In this document: in pieces, positions 1 to 9,628 of the stretch
How the letters are laid out: every line of letters starts with the position of its first letter
Position numbering within the stretch: the first letter of the stretch is position 1
Assembly: GCA_004335835.1 (NCBI GenBank)
Contig: RWJK01001958.1
Span: 1 to 64,000 of the forward strand
Length of the DNA: 64,000 nucleotides
Source of the DNA: Scenedesmus sp. ARA3
Lineage: Eukaryota; Chlorophyta; Chlorophyceae; Sphaeropleales; Scenedesmaceae
Direction: 5' to 3'
Notes under the pieces: model-generated
Told to the model about the DNA's origin: nothing
The model's input: only the letters and a program-made list of their open reading frames with translations
Database searches by the model: none
Made by a program: the position numbers and the translations under genes

Positions 1-740
1 ATTTTGTGCTGTAACACAGTGACAAGCAAGTGCCCCCCAAGCTTATTCCCGCGATCCTATGTGTACTGCTCGCCTACTGCGAGTATGTGAGTCTTGGCGT
101 CTTTTGTGCTCTGCTTGGAAAAGGAATGATACAGGCACCACTCACACACCACTGCTGCACCAATAAGCTCCGCAATGCTTGCCAATGATGAGTGGGAAAG
201 GCAATTGCTCATAGGTGTTGCAGAATCTGGGCAATAAGACGTTTCCAACGCAATTACAAGAGTCCTGGAAATGTTTGTACGTACTACCCGGTCAGAACCT
301 GTGCTTCAGGGTGCTGCAGGCCTGCTGCCAGCCTTGGCATGGCAGCAATGACTGCCAGGGACCCTGCTCAGAAGTTCCTGCCAACCCAACAATAACAGCA
401 GCGTTGCACAATGCCCTGTATGAGATCCTGTACTACGCTGTGGATAATCTCTATGCTGTCAGGATATCCAGATGATTATCCAGTGCAATTACAGGATAAA
501 CACATAATGCCGGATATCCGCCATGCCATGAGGGATATTCAGTTTATCCTTGAGATATTCACCAGATAATCGATTATTCTGTGGGATAAACACAGCCTGG
601 CGTCGGTAGGGGCATGCTGCCACCCGTTGGAGGTGACCTCCATGGACTGGCCAGTGCAGCCTCTTGCAAGCGACAACAACCCGCGACATATCCGCGACAT
701 ATCAATCACCATGAGTACAACAGCCGCTTGCTGTTTCAGA

Positions 741-784
741 CGGCCAAAAACGATGCAGCACCCGGCCAAAAACGATGCAGCACC
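741..784. repeat. 22-bp perfect tandem duplication
   Basis: Two head-to-tail copies of a 22-bp unit (741-762 and 763-784) containing CCAAAAACGATGCAGCA. Seen directly; no coding context. Confidence 0.9.
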
Positions 785-3738
785 CGTCCCAGCAACAGCT
801 GCCAGCAGTGCTTGCCGGCAAACCGCGCAGCTGTCGCACCATGCCAGCACAGCAAAGCTCAGCGCATGCCGCCACTGATTGCGCCACAGCCGTCTTGCTT
901 ATGCAGGAACCTTTCAACCTCTTGAGCTGCCTTCAGTCATGCACCAAACTCCCAAAATCACCAAAACGATGAAATTCAGCAGGCGTGCCTCCGTGCAACA
1001 GACAATCACAGACACATGCGTTGACACAGCCGTGCCAGAGCACGGTCTCAGTGGGATCATTGATCAGTCATGAGAGCCGGTGGGCTGCCACAATGCAGCA
1101 GCATGGCTGCGAGTTTGGCTGCGAGTTTGAATCCAACTGTTGTTGGCAGAGCCTGGGAAGCAGCAAGCACCACCACATCAGCAATGCAACCGGTGGACCG
1201 CGGCATGCCGGCCAATTGCAGCAGCAGCAGCCGCAGCAGCCGCCGCAGCAGCTCATTGGGTAGAGTCGGCAAGCTGCCAGCCGGCGTTGCAACATGCTGC
1301 AGGGTAGTTCAACTACTCTTATGTTTAGAGTGACTGCACCCAACACACAGCGCCATCAATGCCGGTGCAGTGTGTTTTGTGCTTCAAATCAGACAGTAGC
1401 ATGCGTTCAAGGCTCTTGCCGTGATCTGCAAGATTGACTGCAGGGTGGCACACCAGCTGCCGTGTTCATGGCCAGGCCAACTGTTGTTCCCAGTCCACAC
1501 CTCAACAACACAAACGTTTCCTGATCAGCCAGTTGCAGCAGGCTGCAGCCGCAGCTGCTGCAGACTGGCAGTACATAAATTGGTTGGTGCAAAAGTACAA
1601 TACAATACACAATACAATACACTTTCGGGACTGAACCCGCCCCCAGGCCCTAGCCCAGCGAGCCGCTAATCCGCTCATGGGGGGTAGTAGTAATTGTACC
1701 CAGTCTTTCCTTCGTTGTTTGGGCGATCGAAACCACCCGCGCAAGTCCGTCAATTCCAGTTGCTTTTTATCCCCAGCCACGGGCCATAGTCGCAAGCTTT
1801 TTAGGCCCAGCCACGGTGCGTGCTGCAAGCTCCCCACGTGCTGCTGCAAACAGGTGCACAGACAGTGGGGCAACATGCTGTCCACAGTTGCTGATGAGGT
1901 TGCGTAATGCATCACCATACTGTGTCAATGAGCAGGAAACACTCCGGGGATCAGTATGAAATCAGAACAGCAGCAGTACGTGCATGTGCCTCAACCACAA
2001 AATGCTGTACCTTCCAGTCACGCCCATCATAACTGAACATAACAAGGTATCATGGGGCTGCAGTCAAAGCACCAACCGGGCAATCACAGGCAGTGTCAGT
2101 GCATATGCGCCCTGTGCCAACGCCTTGCTGGCAGGTGTTCATTGCTGGCTGTGCACGCAAAACCAAACCAAGCAGAACTACGATGGAAAGTGACGAGCTA
2201 GGTCTTGCACAGCGAACAGGCAGCACGTGGCAGGAGCAGCGCAGCCCACCAGAACCAAAATGACGGCCGGCTGTTCAAAGACACTACAATGACTGTGTCA
2301 TTTAAACCTCCAACGCCAATCAGAGCCAGATATATGTTGTAGCACCACTGAGACCTCCACAGGCTGTGCATGAGCGGAAATTCAAGGAGCAGTATCAGCA
2401 GAAGCACGGCGCCAGGCACCTTCTAGCACGCATCCAGCGTTTGTACGCTGCCTCGTGTGCCAGCATCAGCGCACTCATGCAGGCCAGAGCAGAACCAAAA
2501 GCAGCATGTTGCACCGGCAGCGCGAGGCAGGTGTTGTCACCTCAAAGCCACAATCAAACAAATCAGCAACTACCAACTGTGCAGTGCGCCGCGTGTGAGC
2601 TGTGCGCCTTGCAAACAATCTGGTTCAACTGCCACAAGCAAAGGCCTATGCCAAAAGCATAAGCCGTGTGCAGCATGATGCTGCTAAGCTCTTCACAGCA
2701 AGCTGCATATCACCTTGAGCTCACGCCAGCAGTCAGCCAGGCTGACCACTTGCCATGTGCGGCATGCACAGCTCAAAATGTGGCAACGGCCGCATATGCT
2801 GCGGTTATCATTAGTGTGTCACAGCACAGCACAGCACAGCACAGCACCGCACCGCACAGCATGCAGACACCGGCAGGCAAAGTGCTGTATGCTGCTGCTG
2901 CTGGTGCTGCAGCTGCTGCTGCCGCTGCTACATCCACGCCTCACAAGGGCAAGTTTGTCTGCAGGGTGAACAGTAACAACCAAAGAGCCGCCACTATAAT
3001 GCATTATGCAGTGCCATCGGCATTCAACAAACCTGTGAGGGCCAGTAAACAGCTGTGACTGCCATCCCCAACACCTAGCAGTGCATTCCATGTTTGTAAC
3101 AACAGCAACGGCTGTTACGACAACAGCCAACACTGGCACCGGTAGCAACAACAAACAGCAGCTCAAACAGCAACAGCCAACCACACTTACAATGCATATC
3201 ACCTCACCCGACGGTGAGACGCCAGGGCGGTTTGAATCTGCAACCAGCAGCCGTGTAGGGGGCACCAAAAACAAGGCTGCTGCTTCCTCTGTGGTTTGGG
3301 TTGAACCCCAAAAACCAAATGCCTGCATAGGCCTGTCATACATTCATCAGCATATGTTGTTGTGCTACAGACTTACACCACCCCCCGCAGTCGTTAATCA
3401 ATGACGTGCAACCATCTAGGGTTATTTGTGGCCCCTTAGTTTGTAGCCTTTGTAAGCCAGCATTTCACTAGTGCGCAATGAGCTGACCCAAACCAAGCAC
3501 ATTAACAACACATGCATGCAGCGCACCCATCTGTTGCAATGCATTTGTAGGTACCAACCAGCAGAACGCGTTTGTTGAGATTCAAACACAGCACGGCACC
3601 AGGCGTGCTGCTCTAGTTGCAGCTTAACAGGTGGAAAGTCGTGCTCTGTCTTGCTACCCCACCACTCCCAGACAACGTGCACAGCTACTGCTCTACTGTG
3701 CACACATGCATTGACATGCGTCGCCGCACCTTATGCAA

Positions 3739-3946
3739 CACAACAAGCAGGGCATGCTGTAACAAGCATGCTGCAACACAACACGCATGCTGCATCAAGC
3801 ATGCTGCAACACAACGAGCATGCTGCAACACAATGAGCATGCTGCAACACAACGAGCATGCTGCAACACAACAAGCATGCTGCACCACAACAAGCATGGC
3901 ATGCTGCAACACAACAAGCATGCTGCAATACAACATGCTTGCTGCA
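3739..3946. repeat. 18-bp minisatellite with GCATGC core
   Basis: About ten imperfect head-to-tail units of roughly 18 bp, each containing the palindrome GCATGC followed by TGCAACACAAC. Units differ by single substitutions, small deletions and one 5-bp duplication near 3893-3903. All frames through it are open on both strands because 18 is divisible by three, which explains the misleading Cys/His-rich open frames here. Confidence 0.9.
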
Positions 3947-4244
3947 GCGGCGCACGTTCAGGACGGGCCGTCCGTCTTTTATTTGCAAAACAGCAGGGAC
4001 AGGGTATTGCAGTAAACTGCACAACCCAGCCCTGCTGTCATTACTAGTGATGTGTTTCAATCTGTGCAGCATACGTAGTAACAGGCCGTGCTTCTTAGCC
4101 TTCAGCTTTCCATGCTTTCAAGCGTTGATTTAGCCAAGCACTTTGACATCAGTTATCCTGTCACTTATCGTTCTAGTCTTGCCCCCCCAGTTTGATGCAC
4201 CCAGTCCTGCCACTGCAGTGCAATGGCAAAACTTGAGCTGCTCC

Positions 4245-4330
4245 TCACTGCATGCATTGGCTGTTGTAGCGCGGCAGCTGCGCCTGCCCTGGCAGCATTG
4301 CAGCCTCCGGCACAGACGACAGCAACACCA

Positions 4331-4366
<36 letters not shown>

Positions 4367-4474
4367 GTGACAGCCCCTCCGACACCACCATGAAAGAGCC
4401 TGCTGCATTATGCACCAGCTGATAGCACTGCCCTGCAGGCAGGCTGGCATTCAGAATCACCATGCCACCTCCTC

Positions 4475-4505
<31 letters not shown>

Positions 4506-7147
4506 AGGCTGCAGCTCTGTGATGTTGCCTCCAGCAAGCATGCCACCCACCATGCTGCCTCCAGCTGGTGTAAAACTGCTGCCATCGACAACAAACCCAG
4601 GCTGGGGTAGACTCTGCAGCGGCACCTGCAGCGCAGGCAGTGCACTCTGCGCCGCAGTCTCCAGCTGCTGCACCTGCAGCATCTGCTGCTGCTGCTGCTG
4701 CTGCACCTGCAGCAGGTACTGCTGCTGCTGCTGCTGCTGCTGCTGAGTTTGCATTGGCATTAGCATCTGCCCGCTGCACTGGCGTTCCAGCTGCATTGTT
4801 CCCGCAGCTGTGCTGCTAGCAAAGCTGAAGCCGCTGCCCAGGCTGCTTGCACTGGACCCTTCCTGAGACTGCAGCGCAACAGGTGGCACCACGGAACTAT
4901 ATGAACCCTGCATTGAACCCATTCTGCTGATTGGGGCACCATTAGCAGGCATTAGACCAACCAGCACTGCTGCCGGTCCGCTGCTGCTGCGCATTGGCGC
5001 TGCTGCTGTTGCTGTCGGCGATGGCAGCGCGGGCGACAGCCCAGCACAGAAGCTGCTGCTGCTCCTGCTGCTGTAGCTGCCACTCATGCTGGCACTTTCC
5101 AAACTCCAGCGCATAGGCGCGCTGCTGCTGCTGCTGCTGTCGCCTCTGAGCTGCAGCCCGCGCACAGCTGCTGCTGTGTCTGCTGCAGTGATGCGGCCAG
5201 CACCCAGCAGAGGCGGAGCAGACAGCACGTGCACCATGCTGCCGCTGCTGCAGCCTGCTGCTGCTGCTGCTGTTGGGTGTCTGGCTGCTGGTCTGCTGGT
5301 GCAGCTGTTTAGTGGTGCTGGCTCTCGCAGCTGCTGCATGCCATGCGCGAAGAAGCAGAAAGGCCGCCTGCAGGTTGCAGCATGCAGCAGGGGCCAGACA
5401 TCGACAACACAACAAACTTGCAGACTGCCAACTCTCCCTTTAAGACATGTGGCCCTTGCTGCCTGGATCCGCATGACCTGTCGGCGGCAGCGCACACAGA
5501 AACATTGCCTGGCGCTGCTATGATTTTGTGCTCTGCAAGCAGCGGCAGCACCACCGACGCATGTACGATGTCTGCTGTAAGGCTGCACAGATGCACAGCA
5601 TCCATTGAACAAGCTGCATGCAAGGTGCCTGCATCGGCGATTGCGGCGGCCCGTAACAAGATCTGGCTCTGCTGCTGCTACTGCATATTGTGTTCTTGTT
5701 CTTGTTCTTCCAGCTGCTGCCGCCGCTGCTGCTGCTGCCGCTGCTGCTGCTGCTGCCTGCCCCCACCTGCATCTGTCGCCGTCGGTGCACAGCTTGGTGC
5801 GGAAGCGTGCCGGGTGCATGTGGTACTCAAACACGCTGTGCGACTGCGGGCAACCATCACCGCGTGGGCAGCAGCCCTAGAGCACCAGCCAGGCAGCAGG
5901 CGGCAACCCCAGCAGCAGCAGGATGAGTGATGAGTGATGACCTGGAGGGTTGCTGGCATACTGTTCAGCCGAGCAGCCAGCCCTGTAACACAGACCCTGC
6001 TGGTAGGGAGCCCATGCGCTGCACCAACCAAAGTGGCAGCAGAGTATGCAAGCAGCTTGCATGATGTGTGACAGGCATGGCTTGCTGGCGCAGGCTTGCT
6101 GGCTGCAACTGTGTGCTGTGGCTGCTCCAAGGTTTTTTTGAGTGAAGGATTTCTGTGTGCTGCCTGGTGCAATGAGGCGCACCTTGAGCAGCATGTCGCT
6201 GCACATGACAGCAGCGTAGGAGTGCAGCCGCAGGTCCCGCCTGCAAGCCTTCTCGCCAGGGTGGCTGCAGTGCGGTGCAGCATTAGCACAACAGAGAGGA
6301 TGCAGTCAGCGTTTGGCGTCAGCGGCTTTGCAGGGTATGGCTGCGGGCCTGGTGCAAGTGAACTGGGCGGCCCAGTCACCAGATCTGTCTCTGGAGTGAA
6401 CGTTGGACTGCATGAATTATTTGCAGCTCCATTGCTGCTGAGATGCACACAAAGCAAATATCACAGGCAATGCGTTTGCGATTCATCAAGCTCAGGAGTT
6501 GTATGTTTGGTTACTGCACAAATTGATTGACGACCTTGCAGGAGCCAACCTACTCCAGCCTGCAGCCTGCTGATCCCACACAGGGCCCACCTGTAGAAGC
6601 ACACCGTCCAGTCGTGCTGCTGACGCTGCGTAATGAACACGTAACCAAAACAAAGGCATCGACAGGTCAGTTTATGCTCGCGGAGCGTAAGCCGGTGCTG
6701 TAACAATCCCTGGCGTGAGCAGCAGGGTTAGAACGCCGCACAGGCTCGGTGGCCGCCACGAAAAACAAATTATACCAGCTGATAGGTTCAATGATCATCT
6801 TCTCAGGGCCGAAGGGTGCCTCGGGTGGTGTCTGGCGTCGTCAACCCTCCGTTCTTATGCAGGCATGTCATTGTATATAGCCCTACGCCAGCGCACGCAG
6901 CACCTTCTGATACTGAAACCTACAACTGGCTATTAGAGTGTAGCTGCTGGCTGTGATAAGCTGTCAAGTGCTGCTGTCGTAGTCCTGGTGAGTGAAGATG
7001 GCCGTGCCAAGACGCAGCAGCAAGCACACTCAACGCAATTACCTTGAAGCATGGTGCTATCTTGCAGTAGTCAATGATGACCTCAGCGCTGCAGCCTCCG
7101 TATCCAAGGCAAGGCAAGGGCAGCCCGAAAGGGGGTGGCTCGTCCAT
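4245..7147 (-). CDS. RR-TZF tandem CCCH zinc-finger protein
   Basis: Model on the minus strand with five exons: 7147-7043, 6625-6591, 6264-6183, 5876-5767, 5367-4245 (484 residues, all phases close). The fingers fit the plant/algal RR-TZF family exactly. The RR motif C-X5-H-X4-C-X3-H is C33, H39, C44, H48 and includes HDWTVC and HPGEKACRRD. Finger 1 is C68-X8-C77-X5-C83-X3-H87. Finger 2 is C104-X5-C110-X4-C115-X3-H119, preceded by the family hallmark HPARFRT. Family members bind AU-rich or other mRNA elements and affect decay or translation in cytoplasmic granules; that role is inferred. The remaining 360 residues are low-complexity with Ala, Ser and several Gln runs. Unlike many plant members there are no ankyrin repeats. 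The start is the only in-frame ATG before the RR motif, so the motif sits very near the N-terminus. Exon 2 is only 35 nt. Confidence 0.88.
4321..4365. repeat. CTG/CAG tract encoding poly-Gln
   Basis: Run of CTG on the plus strand, read as CAG (Gln) in the last exon of the minus-strand CCCH gene. Further Gln tracts in the same exon lie near 4683-4743. Seen directly. Confidence 0.85.
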
Positions 7148-9628
7148 GCCCTGCTACCTTATTGTATGCAGTCTTTCTGGTGCTAATTTCGGTACCCACG
7201 TGGCGCTTGCAGTTCTGCCCTCCAAATGATATCCCACATCGGTGACACTATGCAAAGGCGGGTAGCGTTGTGTTGAAAAAGAAACTTAAACTACAATGTA
7301 GACCAAGGAGATCTGCAGGTTGCATCAAGGCGTTCATCACGGATACAACTTCAGCCCAAGCCAAGGTGAATAACCGCGCGAAAGTGACTCCCCAGTGTGA
7401 CAGTTGTTCACGCCGGGCGTTGCAGCTTGCAAGGCTTGCACAATCAGTTTCGATGTATAGACTGATAGCAGATCAATGGGCCCCTCGTTTGACCAGCTCC
7501 TGTCATCACTTCAACATCAGGCCTCCGCACTGTCGTGCCATCCAGTCCGGACTGGATTGTCAATATCCTGACGGATTCCGTCGCGTACCCGTCTATGCAC
7601 TCTCTGTTTCAATAAGAGAGTAGCATATCATGTATGCAGCGGCAAGATATGAATTGTGCACATGCACACTACCCGGTACACACGCACAGGCAACGGACCT
7701 CTGCAACGGACCTCTCTGACACGCATTTATCACATCAGCTATCTACTCCGCGAACTCGTAGTGTAATCTGTGCAGTGGTCATCATGTTACCACATGCACA
7801 TCACTGAGCCCCTCACCTCACGTGCAAAATGAGCAGAAGAGGGGAGGGGGCTACCGTGACTGCTCTAATAAACTTGCAGCTTGGAAGATAAAGACGTGCA
7901 GGAGCTGCAAAGAAGTGCAGTATTACGAGTTGCAGGAAAGCTGCAAGCTTGAAGCACTAAGGCAGCAGTATCATATCCATTAACATAGACCACCGTGTGC
8001 CGCACAGCCAGCAGAATAAGAAAACCCTGCACGTTGCTGACCAGCCTCACCATCTGCAACAACACGCAGCGCCAGTGTCGCCATTGACACTTTGTCAGCT
8101 GTTGACAGCTGACAAAGTTGTCCATGTGTCAGTCGTGACAGCAGTCCGTGGACTGCACAGGATCTGCAGCAGCCGTTGGTACTGGTATGAAGCTGCAAGC
8201 ATGATGTACAGCTCAGCGGATCCCGCTATCAAGGAACATAGCGCGATGAAAGCACAAGGTCACATGCATCCTACACCCCAACCACAGCAAGCTGCACACT
8301 ACTGTTGGTAACTAGTGCTGCACCGCCCATACAGTCCGCTGGGTTCTGTGCAGGTGTCTGCTGGCCAGCAGAATCTAGCCCCCATGGGGGCACCAGCAGC
8401 AGAATCTAGCACCCGGTACCCTGCCAGATGTAGCAGGCTCAAGGTCAGAATGCATATCAGGGTCGACTATGATACAGCCTGGCCCATATGAAGTCACTTC
8501 AGTGACTCCAGTGTCAAACAGACGAGCCCCTGGCTACAATGCACCACACAAGGGCAGCCGCACTGCCAACACACACCCTGCGCGCTAGTCGCATGCAAAA
8601 CAGAGTCCCATGCTCAATCATGGCATGCACTTGCCACACATGCACACTGTGCAGATGCCTGTGCTCATAAACCGCACACATGCTCTTTTGAGGTTTAGAG
8701 TGCAAGCATGTCCGTCAACACACCGCCGGTGGGAGCCAGGTATCTCAATAACAATCCATACGGCTGGCAGCTGCCTCCGCCAGGCTGCAGAGCTACAGCA
8801 CAGCAGTGCATGCATGTGCAAAGCATAACAGCGCACGCATGTGCATGCATGTGCATATCATATGCATGATGCACACGCCTCAACGCAGCGCTGCACAGCA
8901 GCTGCTGCGCCTGGCCTGCAGCCAAAAAGATCTCAGGTTGCAAGGGAGGCGCTGCGACTCCACAGCTACTGTACATCAACAATACACACATCCGGTCGTC
9001 AGCAGCATGCCCAACAAGCTGCACGGCCTGCTGCCAGGCCCAAGCCGCGCTAATGTGCGCACACATGCCCGCTTCTGGATGCTGGATGTTTTCATGCTTT
9101 GCAAAGCTAGCAGCCAAGCCGCCCATCCAGCAGACAACACTGCAAGCTGCCGTGCAAAGTGCATATGTGCAGTGGAAAGGCTCCAGAACCGCGGACGCCA
9201 GCGCTGCTCAAATACCCATGCTGCTAGCGCTGTGTCTGCTGCCAAGCCAGTCCCTGCTGATCCTGCAGATCCACTGCTGATGCTGCACTGCCTCAAAACT
9301 CAAACAGTTCATGTGCAGCATCAACACCCTCCAATGGCAACCGCAGTTCCCTGTGCACCTGACCACATCTGCTTGTTCGCACCCGCTGCTGCTTTCAAAG
9401 TACCCCACACACAGCAAGCCCCCGCAAGCACTCCACCCCATCCCCAAGAAAGTAGCAGTGCGGCGACTCTGTACATGCACTACCCAGATCCCAGAACTAC
9501 ATGATGCTTCCTGCCAATAACGACCACCCGCCAGCAGCACATGCACAAGTGCATATTTGCTGTCTGTCTCTTAAAGCACAAACCCCTCTCAATACTATGC
9601 AAAAACCATGCAAAACTATGCCAAGCCC
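7148..9628. other. Intergenic region upstream of CCCH gene
   Basis: No supported gene. It should hold the promoter and 5' UTR of the minus-strand CCCH gene at its left end and the 3' UTR of the minus-strand RAP gene at its right end. It contains two adjacent inverted repeats (8089-8118 and 8141-8156) and a GCATGT-rich alternating patch near 8830-8875. The 232-codon plus-strand open frame at 8806-9504 has no domain and composition like its surroundings, so it is not called. Confidence 0.55.
8089..8118. repeat. 13-bp perfect inverted repeat, 4-nt loop
   Basis: Arms 8089-8101 and 8106-8118 are perfect reverse complements (arm ACTTTGTCAGCTG) around the loop TTGA. A second perfect 7-bp inverted repeat with a 2-nt spacer follows at 8141-8156 (arm GCAGTCC). 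No gene overlaps. Confidence 0.9.

Larger units (their letters stand above)
1..4244. other. Repeat-rich intergenic region
   Basis: I see no convincing gene here. Open frames on both strands are short, low in complexity and made of CAG/CTG or CA-rich sequence. The stretch holds a 22-bp direct duplication (741-784), a CACAG pentamer run (about 2817-2860), an AATAC-rich patch (about 1597-1621) and an 18-bp minisatellite (3739-3946). The right end presumably includes the 3' UTR of the minus-strand CCCH gene, but no TGTAA signal close to its stop was found on that strand. Confidence 0.6.

Noticed and set aside
1745..1765. Short match to the rRNA motif CCGTCAATTCC
   Set aside because: Only 11 bases agree with the small-subunit rRNA complement and the flanks do not, so chance is the likely reason.
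3081..3404. 107-codon Thr/Gln-rich plus-strand frame
   Set aside because: Begins without an ATG at the frame start, lacks splice partners and sits among repeats; not supportable as a gene.
3739..3946. CRISPR-like array
   Set aside because: Units are contiguous with no unique spacers; it is a plain minisatellite in a nuclear genome.
8806..9504. 232-codon plus-strand open frame
   Set aside because: Composition matches the surrounding CA/CAG-rich spacer, no domain, no splice context; long frames are common by chance in this triplet-rich DNA.
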